Shown here in pieces: positions 53,946 to 63,169 of a stretch of DNA of 64,000 nucleotides. Under the pieces are notes generated by a model, which did no database searches, was not told the origin of the DNA, and saw only the letters and a list, made by a program, of their open reading frames with translations. A program made the translations under genes and the position numbers. The DNA comes from Lacinutrix sp. 5H-3-7-4 (GTDB lineage Bacteria; Bacteroidota; Bacteroidia; Flavobacteriales; Flavobacteriaceae), in the NCBI RefSeq assembly GCF_000211855.2, contig NC_015638.1:620001-684000 (forward strand), written 5' to 3'. How positions within the stretch are numbered: the first letter of the stretch is position 1; the number at the start of each line of letters is the position of its first letter.

Positions 53946-54881
53946 TTATAATTTTTCCAATATCTGCTTCAACACAATTTGCGCTGAAAATGTCCTGTTA
54001 TTGGCTTGTTGCATTACCACAGATTGTTCGCTATCTAAAACTGCATCTTCTACAATTACATTTCTTCTAACAGGTAAACAATGCATGAATTTTGCAGCTC
54101 CAAGTTTGGTCTTGGTCATCATCCAGTTTTCATCTTGACTTAATATTTTTCCATAGTCTTTATAACTACTCCAGTTTTTCACATACACAAAATCTGCATC
54201 CTTTAAAGCTTCTTCTTGGTTTAGATTTACTGGTGTGTTTTTAACGACATCTTTATTTAGCTCATACCCTTCGGGATGCGTAATAGTAAGTTCTACATCC
54301 ATATTTTGCATCATTTCTACAAACGAATTTGCAACTGCCTGTGGCAATGCTTTAGGGTGTGGCGCCCAAGACAAAACGACTTTAGGCTTTGCTTTTTCTG
54401 TTAATTCGGTAATGGTAATTGCATCTGCTAATGCTTGTAAAGGATGTGCTGTAGCACTTTCCATATTCACAATTGGAACTGTTGCATATTTTATGAAACT
54501 ATTCATTACAAACTCACTTTCATCTTTTTTCTTATCGGTTAAACTAGGAAAAGCTCTAACCGCAATCACATCTGCATACTGCGAAATAACTGCTGCAGCT
54601 TCTTTAATATGTTCTGAAGTATTTGCATTCATGATGGTACCATCTTCAAACTCTAGATTCCAAGCGTCATTTACGTTTAAAACCATAACGTTCATACCCA
54701 GGTTTTTTGCTGCTTTTTCTGTGCTTAGCCTTGTTCTTAAACTGGCATTAAAGAAAAGCATGACTAAGGTTTTATTTTTTCCTAATTCCTGAAACTCAAA
54801 AGGATTCATTTTCAATAAAATGGCCTCCTTAATGGTTTCCTGAAGATTAGATATATCTTTTATATTGGTGTATTTTTTCAT
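53946..54881 (-). CDS. N-acetyl- or N-succinylornithine carbamoyltransferase
   Basis: A 311-residue transcarbamylase that makes N-acyl-citrulline. The carbamoyl-phosphate site is FFNASLRTRLST instead of the STRTR of ordinary enzymes. The substrate block is HPLQALADA, followed by SWAPHPKALPQAVANSF and the C-terminal MHCLPVRRN. This pattern belongs to the acyl-ornithine group known from Xanthomonas (acetyl) and Bacteroides (succinyl). The position that, as I recall, distinguishes those two (Glu versus Pro before the EH pair) is Ser89 here, so specificity is open. Genes around it support the N-acyl route. Confidence 0.88.
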   Translation of the reverse strand: MKKYTNIKDISNLQETIKEAILLKMNPFEFQELGKNKTLVMLFFNASLRTRLSTEKAAKNLGMNVMVLNVNDAWNLEFEDGTIMNANTSEHIKEAAAVISQYADVIAVRAFPSLTDKKKDESEFVMNSFIKYATVPIVNMESATAHPLQALADAITITELTEKAKPKVVLSWAPHPKALPQAVANSFVEMMQNMDVELTITHPEGYELNKDVVKNTPVNLNQEEALKDADFVYVKNWSSYKDYGKILSQDENWMMTKTKLGAAKFMHCLPVRRNVIVEDAVLDSEQSVVMQQANNRTFSAQIVLKQILEKL

Positions 54882-54891
54882 AATAAATAGG

Positions 54892-54944
54892 TCTCGACTG
54901 CACTCGACCAGACAACATGTATGTCTCCTCGAGCGCAGTCGAGA
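54892..54944. repeat. Inverted-repeat element (carbamoyltransferase-argD gap)
   Basis: Arms of 23 bases, from TCTCGACTGCACTCGA at 54892 to TCGAGCGCAGTCGAGA ending at 54944, with three mispairs and a 7-nt loop ACATGTA. The TCGACTGCGCTCGA block recurs near 56943 and 57031. It takes up nearly the whole gap between argD and the carbamoyltransferase. Confidence 0.75.
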
Positions 54945-54947
54945 GGT

Positions 54948-56087
54948 TTATGTTGTTATCTCTTTTAATTCGTTTTTTAAAGCCTCAAAAAACAAATCCA
55001 CGTGTTCTTTTTTAATGGTTAAAGGCGGAAGAATCCTTAATAAATTTGGATTTTTAGCACTTCCTGTAAATATTTTTTGATTAAAAATTAACTTTTTACG
55101 AAGGTCTGCTATTGGAAAATCAAACTCCAACCCTAACATTAACCCACGACCTTTTATATTTTTTATTTCTGAAATGGTTTGAGCTTTTTCCATAAAATAA
55201 GCAGAAATCTCTTTAGCATTTTGCATTAAATTTTCTTCTTCAATCACCTCTAAAACAGTTGTAGAAGCTACACAAGCTAAATGATTTCCTCCAAAAGTGG
55301 TTCCTAACAAACCAAAAGACGCTGTAATATTAGGATGAATTAAAACACCTCCAATCGGAAAACCATTTCCCATTCCTTTTGCAATTGAAATAATGTCTGG
55401 AGTGATGTTATATTTTTGAAAAGCGAAAAAATCTCCAGTTCTACCAAAACCAGATTGTACCTCATCTGCAATAAAGCATGTGTTATATTTTTTACATAAC
55501 GCATCTACACCTTCGTAGAAAGTTGCAGTACTTTCATCTAAACCTCCAACGCCTTGAATACATTCTATAATTACTGCACAAACATCGTTATTAGCTAGTG
55601 CTTTTTCAACACCTTTTAAGTCACCTAACTCCAAAATTTCCACCTCTTGCTGGGCATTAATTGGTGCAATAATTTTTGCATTATCTGTTGCTGCAACTGC
55701 TGCAGATGTACGACCATGAAATCCGTTTTTAAAAGCAACTACCTTTTTCTTTTTAGTATGAAAGGAGGCTAATTTTAAAGCATTCTCATTCGCTTCTGCT
55801 CCAGAATTACATAAAAACAATGCATAATCTGAACAGCCTGAAAAAGCGACTAATTTTTTAGCCAAAGCGACTTGTAAGGGATTCTGAATCGAGTTACTAT
55901 AAAATCCTATTTTAGAAACTTGCTCTGAGATAGCAGACACATATTTTGGATGCGAATGTCCAATAGAAATCACAGCATGTCCACCATACAAATCTAAATA
56001 CTTGGTATTATTTTCATCAAAAACAAAGACATCTTCTGCCTTTACAGGAGTGATATCAAACAAAGGATAGACGTTAAACAAACTCAT
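54948..56087 (-). CDS. argD: Acylornithine aminotransferase
   Basis: PLP enzyme that transaminates N-acyl-glutamate semialdehyde to N-acyl-ornithine; 379 residues, class III aminotransferase. Seen are GGHAVISIGHSHPKYV, FCNSGAEANENALKLA, FHGRTSAAVAAT, IADEVQSGFGRTG, and the PLP lysine in SIAKGMGNGFPIGG. Acetyl or succinyl substrate is not settled by sequence. Its start overlaps the proC stop by 4 bases. Confidence 0.94.
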   Translation of the reverse strand: MSLFNVYPLFDITPVKAEDVFVFDENNTKYLDLYGGHAVISIGHSHPKYVSAISEQVSKIGFYSNSIQNPLQVALAKKLVAFSGCSDYALFLCNSGAEANENALKLASFHTKKKKVVAFKNGFHGRTSAAVAATDNAKIIAPINAQQEVEILELGDLKGVEKALANNDVCAVIIECIQGVGGLDESTATFYEGVDALCKKYNTCFIADEVQSGFGRTGDFFAFQKYNITPDIISIAKGMGNGFPIGGVLIHPNITASFGLLGTTFGGNHLACVASTTVLEVIEEENLMQNAKEISAYFMEKAQTISEIKNIKGRGLMLGLEFDFPIADLRKKLIFNQKIFTGSAKNPNLLRILPPLTIKKEHVDLFFEALKNELKEITT

Positions 56088-56884
56088 ATCTGTTCTTTTT
56101 TAATATTATTAATTTTATTAAACGATGCAATCATTCCTTGAATTAAAGACGAGCTCAACCCTTTATGTTCCATTTCATTTAAACCTTCAATCGTACAGCC
56201 TTTTGGCGTAGTAACTCTGTCAATTTCTTCTTCAGGATGGTTTCCATTGGTAATCAACAAACTTGCAGCTCCTTCACTGGTATACATGGCTAATTCTTGT
56301 GCTTCTTTGGCATCAAAACCTAACTGAATTGCTGCTTGTGTTGTTGCTCTAATTAATCGCATCCAAAAGGCAACACCACTTGCGCAAACTACTGTTGCTG
56401 CTTGCATTTGACTTTCTGGAATACTTAATGAATGTCCCAAACGATTAAAAATAGCTTCTGCAATTTTAATACGTTTTTCACCTTGCACATTACTACATAA
56501 GCATGTCATTGATTTACCAACTGCAATGGCAGTATTTGGCATGGCACGAATAATAAATTTATCTGCTCCAACCTGAGCCTCAATCTTAGGAATCAAATAC
56601 CCAGTAATAGTAGATATTAGTACGTGCTTTTCTGTTAAATGCGGTTTCACAGTTTCTAAAATTGCTTCAAAATGCGCTGGTTGTACTGCAAAAATGATAA
56701 TATCCGACTGCTTAACCGCTTCTGTATTATCTGTTGTAACATACATGTTTTTATATCCATCAAATTCCTGAATACCTTCTAAATCTCTTTTGGTTAGGTA
56801 TAAACTAGTTATCGCATTATTAGTAATTAATCCTTTTGCTATAGATTTCCCTAAATTCCCTGTTCCTATAATTGCTATTTTCAT
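56084..56884 (-). CDS. proC: Pyrroline-5-carboxylate reductase
   Basis: Reduces pyrroline-5-carboxylate to proline with NAD(P)H; 266 residues. Rossmann motif GTGNLGKSIAKGL at residues 7-19. The conserved helix block HVLISTITGYLIP and the C-terminal TTPKGCTIEGLNEMEHKGL are diagnostic (usually TTPGGTT.GL). It lies inside the arginine operon, overlapping argD by 4 bases, so proline and arginine synthesis are co-expressed. Confidence 0.93.
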   Translation of the reverse strand: MKIAIIGTGNLGKSIAKGLITNNAITSLYLTKRDLEGIQEFDGYKNMYVTTDNTEAVKQSDIIIFAVQPAHFEAILETVKPHLTEKHVLISTITGYLIPKIEAQVGADKFIIRAMPNTAIAVGKSMTCLCSNVQGEKRIKIAEAIFNRLGHSLSIPESQMQAATVVCASGVAFWMRLIRATTQAAIQLGFDAKEAQELAMYTSEGAASLLITNGNHPEEEIDRVTTPKGCTIEGLNEMEHKGLSSSLIQGMIASFNKINNIKKEQI

Positions 56885-56889
56885 CGTAG

Positions 56890-56907
56890 TGACCGCGAAA
56901 GCGGTTA
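56890..56907. repeat. Short palindrome upstream of proC
   Basis: ACCGC-GAAA-GCGGT with a GNRA-type loop, 5 bp before the proC start in the operon. Further left and right lie two TCGACTGCG blocks (56943 and 57031). Confidence 0.6.
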
Positions 56908-56978
56908 TCTTTTTTAATTAAACTATATTTTCACTTAGACCTTTCGACTGCGTTCAAGGTGACATCTTTTTATTATTT

Positions 56979-57085
56979 GGGCGTTACCACAAGGGTCGCG
57001 TTTTCCGTTATATCTTTTTATTTGACAACTTCTCGACTGCGCTCGAAGAGACAAATAAAAAGGATGCCACTTCAACCGCTAACGC
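56979..57085 (-). repeat. Dispersed intergenic repeat, inverted copy, with nested palindrome
   Basis: On the plus strand, starts GGCGTTACCACAAGGGTCGCG and ends GCCACTTCAACCGCTAACGC. These are the inverse complement of the ends of the element at 37327-37401, with changes. A TCTCGACTGCGCTCGAAGAGACA block at 57031-57053, shared with 54892 and with a shorter copy at 56943, sits in its centre. It fills the argC-proC gap. Confidence 0.6.
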
Positions 57086-57098
57086 AGCTGCAGTACCT

Positions 57099-58076
57099 TT
57101 AAAAATAAGTTGCTTTCAGTTTTAAACCTTCTGTTTCTTCAAAACCAAACATTAAGTTCATGTTCTGAACTGCTGCTCCTGAAGCGCCTTTTAACAAATT
57201 ATCAATTGTACTTGTAATTAGTAATTTGTCTCCATGTTTTTCAAGACTTATAATACATTTATTGGTATTTACCACTTGCTTTAAAAAGATACTTTCATCT
57301 GAAACTACTGTAAATGCTGCGTCTTTATAATACGCTTTGTACATTGCTTTTGCCTCCTCAAGAGAACCTTTATACTTTGTATACGTTGTTGCAAAAATTC
57401 CTCTAGAAAAATCGCCTCTATTTGGCATAAAGTTGATTTCGGAATTAAAATCACTCTGCAACTGTTTTACCGTCTGATTAATTTCTCCTAAGTGCTGATG
57501 ATTAAATGCTTTATAATGCGAAAAATTATTATCTCTCCACGTAAAATGCGTTGTGGTAGACAAGGAGGTTCCTGCTCCAGTTGCTCCAGTTACTGCATTT
57601 ATATGTACATCATTAGTAAGCAAGCCATTTGCAGCTAAAGGCAAAATTGCTAATTGTAATGCTGTTGCAAAACAACCAGGATTTGCAATGTAATTGGCTG
57701 TTTTAATCGTTTCTTTATCTAATTCTACTAAACCATATACAAATTCTTTTCCTTGAAAATTCTTATTTGCAAACAATCTAAAATCGTTACTTAAATCTAT
57801 AATTTTAGTAGTATCTGAAAAGGTGTTTTTTTCTAAAAAAGCAGTGGAATTTCCATGACCTAAACACAAGAAAAGCAGATCAATTTCTGAATTAATCGTA
57901 TTCGAAAATTCTAACTCAGTTGTACCAATTAAATCTTGATGTACTTGATATACTTTATTTCCTGCATTAGATGTACTATAAATAAAATTAATATTTGCTT
58001 TTGGATGATTTAACAACAACCTAATTAATTCTCCTGCTGTGTAACCAGCACCTCCAATGATTCCTACTTGTATCAT
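57099..58076 (-). CDS. argC: N-acetyl-gamma-glutamyl-phosphate reductase
   Basis: Reduces N-acyl-glutamyl phosphate to the semialdehyde; 325 residues. Nucleotide-binding GIIGGAGYTAGELIRLLLNHP (split around residue 9), and the catalytic cysteine in ANPGCFATALQLA. Further conserved blocks are VTGATGAGTSLS and the histidine region FNHQHLGEI. It overlaps argG by 4 bases (ATGA), typical of translational coupling. A 215-bp gap full of repeats separates it from proC. Confidence 0.95.
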   Translation of the reverse strand: MIQVGIIGGAGYTAGELIRLLLNHPKANINFIYSTSNAGNKVYQVHQDLIGTTELEFSNTINSEIDLLFLCLGHGNSTAFLEKNTFSDTTKIIDLSNDFRLFANKNFQGKEFVYGLVELDKETIKTANYIANPGCFATALQLAILPLAANGLLTNDVHINAVTGATGAGTSLSTTTHFTWRDNNFSHYKAFNHQHLGEINQTVKQLQSDFNSEINFMPNRGDFSRGIFATTYTKYKGSLEEAKAMYKAYYKDAAFTVVSDESIFLKQVVNTNKCIISLEKHGDKLLITSTIDNLLKGASGAAVQNMNLMFGFEETEGLKLKATYF

Positions 58077-59260
58077 AATTCTGAATTTACTTGTTGATAA
58101 ATTTTATTCTGATTTCCAATAATCTTAATAAATCCTTTGGCGTCATCTGCTGTCCAAGCTTTATTTTCTTCACCATAGGTACTAAATGCACTAGACATTA
58201 AATCGTGATCGGAAACAATACCATCTAAAGAAAAATGATACGGTTTTAAAGTGACCACAACATTACCAGACACCATTTTTTGTGAACTTTGTAAAAAAGC
58301 TTCCGTATCTCTCATCACTGGATCTAAATATTGACCTTCGTGCAAATGCATGCCGTAAAAACTAGACAAGTATTCCTTATGTTGTAACTGCCATTTTGTA
58401 AGCGTATGTTTCTCTAATAAATGGTGCGCTTTTATAGTAATTAAAGCAGCAGCAGCTTCAAAACCTACACGTCCTTTGGTACCTACAATAGTATCACCAA
58501 CATGAATATCTCTTCCAATGGCATACCCAGAAGCTATAGTATTTAAGTTTTCAATATTTATTTCTGGCGCATTTTCTTTTCCATTTAAAGCAACAAACTC
58601 GCCATTTTTAAAGGTTAATGTTACTTTTTCTTCGCCTTCTTTTTCTAATTGTGAAGGATAGGCTTCACTAGGTAAAGGCTTTTCTGATTTTAAAGTCTCC
58701 ACACCACCAACACTTGTTCCCCAAAGTCCTTTGTTCACAGAATATTTCGATTTTTCCCAAGACATATCTACACCTTCCGACTTCAAATATTCTATTTCTT
58801 CTTCTCTAGTCAGTTTTTGATCTCTAATAGGTGTTATAATTTTAATACCAGGAGCCAAAGTTTGAAAAATCATATCAAAACGTACCTGATCGTTTCCTGC
58901 TCCTGTACTTCCATGCGCGATATATTCTGCATCAATACTTTTAGCATATTCTATAATTTCTATAGCTTGAATAATACGCTCTGCACTTACAGACAATGGA
59001 TATGTGGCATTCTTTAATACATTCCCGAAGATTAAATACTTGACTACTTTATTGTAAAAAGTAGCAACCGCATCAATATTTTTATACGTAGAAACACCCA
59101 TTTTATAGGCATTACTTTCTATTTTCTTAATCTCTTCCGCAGTGAAACCTCCTGTATTTACACTTACTGCATGTACATCATAATCTTTAGATAAACTTAC
59201 TGCGCAATACGATGTATCTAAACCTCCACTATATGCTATAACTAATTTTTTATTACTCAT
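58073..59260 (-). CDS. argG: Argininosuccinate synthase
   Basis: Joins citrulline and aspartate using ATP; 395 residues. The PP-loop at the start is AYSGGLDTSYCAV (about residues 9-21). Also visible are HGSTGAGNDQVRF, the aspartate-binding SVNKGLWGTSVGG, and the C-terminal substrate block IASGYAIGRDIHVGDTIVG. The last two differ slightly from proteobacterial versions (shorter, Bacteroidota-type enzyme). The start overlaps the GNAT stop by 8 bases and the stop overlaps argC by 4. Confidence 0.94.
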   Translation of the reverse strand: MSNKKLVIAYSGGLDTSYCAVSLSKDYDVHAVSVNTGGFTAEEIKKIESNAYKMGVSTYKNIDAVATFYNKVVKYLIFGNVLKNATYPLSVSAERIIQAIEIIEYAKSIDAEYIAHGSTGAGNDQVRFDMIFQTLAPGIKIITPIRDQKLTREEEIEYLKSEGVDMSWEKSKYSVNKGLWGTSVGGVETLKSEKPLPSEAYPSQLEKEGEEKVTLTFKNGEFVALNGKENAPEINIENLNTIASGYAIGRDIHVGDTIVGTKGRVGFEAAAALITIKAHHLLEKHTLTKWQLQHKEYLSSFYGMHLHEGQYLDPVMRDTEAFLQSSQKMVSGNVVVTLKPYHFSLDGIVSDHDLMSSAFSTYGEENKAWTADDAKGFIKIIGNQNKIYQQVNSEL

Positions 59261-59876
59261 TTTTATCTTTTTTTAGAAATCTTGTTTGCTTAATGCTTTT
59301 TAATCTGGTCCACACTTTTTTATCGTATTTGTGTTCTTCAACAGGCTTAGCCTCTTTTGATGGGTCATACAACATGCCTGTACATAAGCACATTGTTTGC
59401 TCTGTTCTGGTTAAAACGTCAAAATTCTTACAGGTTTGGCAACCGTTCCAAAAGGTTTGATCTTTAGTTAATTCTGAAAACGTAACAGGCTTATACCCTA
59501 AATCACTATTCATTTTCATAACAGCCAATCCTGTAGTAATACTAAATACTTTAGCGTTTGGAAACTTGGTCCTAGAATGGTCAAAGATTACTTTCTTTAT
59601 TTTTTTTGCAAGTCCTAAATTTCTAAAATCAGGATGTACAATTAATCCGGAATTGGCAACAAACTTACCATGACTCCATTGTTCGATATAGCAAAAACCT
59701 GCAAATTTTTCGCCTTCTAAAGCAATAACTGCATTACCATTTTCCATTTTGGTAATGATATATTCTGGTTTACGTTTAGCTATACCTGTACCTCTTACTT
59801 GAGCAGCATCTGCAATAGTTTCGCAAATAATGTCTGCGTAAACACTATGTGATTTATCAGCAATAACAATTTTCAT
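59253..59876 (-). CDS. GNAT-family acyltransferase heading the arginine operon
   Basis: A 207-residue GNAT protein. The acetyl-CoA-binding signature is in GLIVHPDFRNLGLAKKIKK (about residues 76-95), preceded by the central strand FCYIEQWSHGK. A C-terminal extension (about 140-207) holds the cysteine group WNGCQTCKNFD and CLCTG, which could bind a metal. It is the first gene of an operon that otherwise contains every arginine-pathway step but lacks ArgA or ArgJ. It is therefore the best candidate for the glutamate N-acyltransferase. The activity is inferred from position and fold. Confidence 0.8.
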   Translation of the reverse strand: MKIVIADKSHSVYADIICETIADAAQVRGTGIAKRKPEYIITKMENGNAVIALEGEKFAGFCYIEQWSHGKFVANSGLIVHPDFRNLGLAKKIKKVIFDHSRTKFPNAKVFSITTGLAVMKMNSDLGYKPVTFSELTKDQTFWNGCQTCKNFDVLTRTEQTMCLCTGMLYDPSKEAKPVEEHKYDKKVWTRLKSIKQTRFLKKDKNE

Positions 59877-60337
59877 TGTAATTGATTTATATAATTAAAA
59901 AATATTGATTTTGTTTTTTGAGATTCCTGACTTTGCAGGAATAGAGAACCGGACTCACCTAAGTTCTAAAATAGAAGTACACCCTTGAGGGCGTCGACGT
60001 AAAATGGGACGCACAACAATCCTGTTATTATTTCTAATAACTGTATTTGGAAAAGTAAATATTTGTGATGTGTGGTTCAATGTTAAAAAATAAAAAACGG
60101 TTAACTAAAGTGCTTTTAAAGTATGAGCATTAGCGACGTCGTCTGCGTATTGGCAAACTTGTGGGTCTTTCGTTTTTATTTTGTGTTTTTAACATGGTGT
60201 AAAACTAGGCATTAAATTAATACGACACTGTTTTTTATTTCCTTTTTAGTGAATTTTTATGAATTCGTTAAAAAAAGCAACTCAAAATTATTTAATAATC
60301 AACTGAAAACCAGATTTCTAAAAATCTTAGTTTTCAA
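59877..60337. other. Non-coding region before the arginine operon
   Basis: 461 bp without a gene. Contains the palindrome ATTCCTG / CAGGAAT (59923-59942) of the short family, a GGGCGTCGACG block near 59989, and a hairpin right after the ilvA stop (TGAAAAC-AGATTT / AAATCT-GTTTTCA, 60304-60336). That hairpin could end the ilv transcript, although no strong T run follows. The arginine-operon promoter must lie here, but a clear -7/-33 pair was not found. Confidence 0.5.
59923..59942. repeat. Short intergenic palindrome upstream of the arginine operon
   Basis: ATTCCTG-ACTTTG-CAGGAAT, perfect 7-bp stem. It belongs to the same family as 49059, 50553 and 51909. Confidence 0.65.
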
Positions 60338-61603
60338 TTAGACTAAAAATTGAAACAAATCGGGCTTATCATTTAAATAATCTCCAAAAAAATTATTCAA
60401 CTTCATCTTAGTAATTAAAGGTTCTAAATCCTGTGGTGATTTCAACTCTAAACCAACCACAGCAACATCATTTTCGCGGTTTACTTTTTTTGTGTATTCA
60501 AAATGCGTAATATCATCTGATGGTCCTAAAATATCTACAACAAATTCACGCAAAGCACCTGCGCGCTGTGGAAACTTAACAATAAAATAGTGTTTTAAAT
60601 TGGCATGCAATAACGCTCGTTCTTTAATTTCTGGAGTACGCGTGATATCATTATTGCTTCCGCTTACAAGGCAAATTACATTTTTACCTTTTATTTCTTC
60701 TTTGTACTGATCTAAAGCAGCAATACTTAGTGCTCCTGCAGGTTCTACAACAACAGCGTCTTTGTTGTATAATTCTAAAATGGTTTGACAAACTTTGCCT
60801 TCGTCTACCGTAATCATAGCACTTAAATTTTGCTGACAAATTGCAAAGTTTAAATCACCAACACGTTTTACTGCTGCGCCATCAACAAAGTTTTCGATAT
60901 TTTTTAATTCGGTATTTTGTTTTCGTCTTAAAGACGTAGACATAGATGGAGCTCCAGTAGGTTCTACACCAATAATTTTTGTGTTTGGAGATAATAATTT
61001 AAACACGGAAGACAATCCTGCGGACAGACCACCACCGCCAACAGGAACAAATACATAATGGATTGGATGCTGCGCTTGATCTATAATTTCTAGTCCAACG
61101 GTTGCTTGGCCTTCAATAACTTTTTCGTCATTAAAAGGATGAATAAATGTTTTGTTTAATGCTTCACTTTGTTGCATTGCTGCATGATAAGCATCATCAA
61201 AAGTATCGCCAATTAATACGACTTCAATATACTCTTCGCCAAACATTTTTACCTGTTCCACCTTTTGATTAGGTGTTGGAGAAGGCATAAAAATAGTTCC
61301 TTTTATTTTTAATAATTTACAAGATAACGCCACACCTTGTGCATGATTTCCTGCACTTGCACATACAATTCCGTTTTCGATTTCTGCAAGACTTAAAGAC
61401 GACATTTTATTGTAAGCGCCTCTAATTTTATAGGAACGTACTTGCTGTAAATCCTCACGTTTAAATAGGATATTAGCGTCGAATTGCTTAGAATAATTTC
61501 TGTTAGACATTAAAGGCGTTACAGATGCAACTCCTTTTAATTTTTCTGCAGCAGCCTCAACAGATGCTAATGTTGGCTTGTATATTGTTGTGATGTTTTC
61601 CAT
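60338..61603 (-). CDS. ilvA: Threonine ammonia-lyase (threonine dehydratase)
   Basis: Converts threonine to 2-oxobutyrate, the entry to isoleucine; 421 residues. The PLP lysine is in QVRSYKIRGAYNKM, the phosphate-binding loop in FVPVGGGGLSAGLSS. Other blocks are CASAGNHAQGVALS and VCLVSGSNNDITRT. A C-terminal ACT-like regulatory domain (about 335-421) indicates feedback control; there is one such domain, not two as in E. coli. It is last of ilvB-ilvN-ilvC-ilvA, 41 bp after ilvC. Confidence 0.95.
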   Translation of the reverse strand: MENITTIYKPTLASVEAAAEKLKGVASVTPLMSNRNYSKQFDANILFKREDLQQVRSYKIRGAYNKMSSLSLAEIENGIVCASAGNHAQGVALSCKLLKIKGTIFMPSPTPNQKVEQVKMFGEEYIEVVLIGDTFDDAYHAAMQQSEALNKTFIHPFNDEKVIEGQATVGLEIIDQAQHPIHYVFVPVGGGGLSAGLSSVFKLLSPNTKIIGVEPTGAPSMSTSLRRKQNTELKNIENFVDGAAVKRVGDLNFAICQQNLSAMITVDEGKVCQTILELYNKDAVVVEPAGALSIAALDQYKEEIKGKNVICLVSGSNNDITRTPEIKERALLHANLKHYFIVKFPQRAGALREFVVDILGPSDDITHFEYTKKVNRENDVAVVGLELKSPQDLEPLITKMKLNNFFGDYLNDKPDLFQFLV

Positions 61604-61644
61604 GTTTTATGAGATCCCGAAATTAATTCGGAATGACAATAGAT

Positions 61645-63147
61645 TTAAGCTAAAACTGATTCTTCTGATTTTACATCAGATTTTATAATTTTCATTGCGG
61701 TCATTGCTGCTCTTAATCGCTTACCAACCGTTTCGATTGGATGATTTCTAATGGCATCGTTTACTGCAATTAATTCTACATTGTCCACTCCTGTTGATGC
61801 TGAAAATGGTTTGCCAATAATATCTGTATCTACGGTTTTCATGAAATCGGTTAATAAAGGTTTGCAAGCATGATCAAATAAATAGCAACCATATTCTGCT
61901 GTGTCTGAAATGACTCTGTTCATTTCAAATAATTTCTTTCTAGCAATGGTGTTTGCAATTAGTGGTAATTCGTGAAGTGATTCGTAATACGCAGAATCTT
62001 CAATAATTCCTGAACTTACCATGGTTTCGTAAGCTAACTCAACACCAGATTTTACAAATGCGACTAGTAATGTTCCATGATCAAAATATTCTTGCTCAGA
62101 AATATGATCTGTTGTTAACGTTGTTTTTTCGAATGCAGTTTCACCTGTTTCTGCTCTCCATTTTAAAAGATTTACATCATCATTTGCCCAATCTTCCATC
62201 ATGGTTTTTGAGAAATGACCCGAAATAATATCGTCCATATGTTTCTCGAATAAAGGACGCATGATATCTTTTAATTCTTCAGACAATTGGTATGCTTTAA
62301 TTTTTGCTGGATTAGACAAACGGTCCATCATGTTTGTAATTCCTCCGTGTTTTAGGGCTTCAGTAATGGTTTCCCAACCAAACTGAATTAATTTTGCAGC
62401 ATAACCTGGCTCAATACCTTCGGCTACCATTTTATCGAAAGATAAAATTGCACCTGTTTGTAACAAACCACATAAAATAGTTTGCTCACCCATTAAATCA
62501 CTTTTTACCTCAGCAACAAAAGACGATTCTAACACACCAGCACGATGACCTCCAGTTGCAGCTGCATAAGCTTTTGCTTGAGCCCAACCTTTATTTTCTG
62601 GATCGTTCTCTGGATGTACAGCAATTAATGTTGGTACACCAAAACCACGTTTATATTCTTCACGCACTTCTGTTCCTGGACACTTTGGAGCAACCATAAT
62701 TACGGTAATATCTTCTCTTATTTTTGTACCTTCTTCAACAATATTAAATCCGTGAGAATAACTTAGAGTAGCACCTTTTTTCATTAAAGGCATTACTGCT
62801 TTTACAACGTTTGTGTGTTGCTTGTCTGGTGTTAAGTTTAATACTAAATCTGCAGTAGGAATTAAATCGTCATAAGTACCTACATTAAATTCGTTATCGG
62901 TAGCATTTTTATAAGAAGTACGCTTCTCATCGATAGCTTGTTGCCTTAATGCATATGAAATATCTAAACCTGAATCACGCATGTTTAGTCCTTGATTTAA
63001 GCCTTGTGCACCACAACCAATAATTACAATTTTTTTGCCTTTTAATGCATTGACACCATCTTCAAACTCTGAAGCATCCATGAATCTACATTTACCTAAT
63101 TGATCTAATTGGTTTCTTAATGATAATGTGTTGAAATAATTTGACAT
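61645..63147 (-). CDS. ilvC: Ketol-acid reductoisomerase (class II)
   Basis: Isomerises and reduces acetolactate or acetohydroxybutyrate in valine and isoleucine synthesis. The length, 500 residues, fits the class II enzyme with a duplicated knotted domain (class I is about 340). The Rossmann loop [16 protein letters not shown] at about residues 40-55 is followed by the NADPH-specificity segment [15 protein letters not shown]. Further family blocks are [17 protein letters not shown] and [14 protein letters not shown]. It follows ilvN by 22 bp. Confidence 0.96.
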   Translation of the reverse strand: MSNYFNTLSLRNQLDQLGKCRFMDASEFEDGVNALKGKKIVIIGCGAQGLNQGLNMRDSGLDISYALRQQAIDEKRTSYKNATDNEFNVGTYDDLIPTADLVLNLTPDKQHTNVVKAVMPLMKKGATLSYSHGFNIVEEGTKIREDITVIMVAPKCPGTEVREEYKRGFGVPTLIAVHPENDPENKGWAQAKAYAAATGGHRAGVLESSFVAEVKSDLMGEQTILCGLLQTGAILSFDKMVAEGIEPGYAAKLIQFGWETITEALKHGGITNMMDRLSNPAKIKAYQLSEELKDIMRPLFEKHMDDIISGHFSKTMMEDWANDDVNLLKWRAETGETAFEKTTLTTDHISEQEYFDHGTLLVAFVKSGVELAYETMVSSGIIEDSAYYESLHELPLIANTIARKKLFEMNRVISDTAEYGCYLFDHACKPLLTDFMKTVDTDIIGKPFSASTGVDNVELIAVNDAIRNHPIETVGKRLRAAMTAMKIIKSDVKSEESVLA

Positions 63148-63169
63148 TGTCTTATATTTTAATTGTTGG

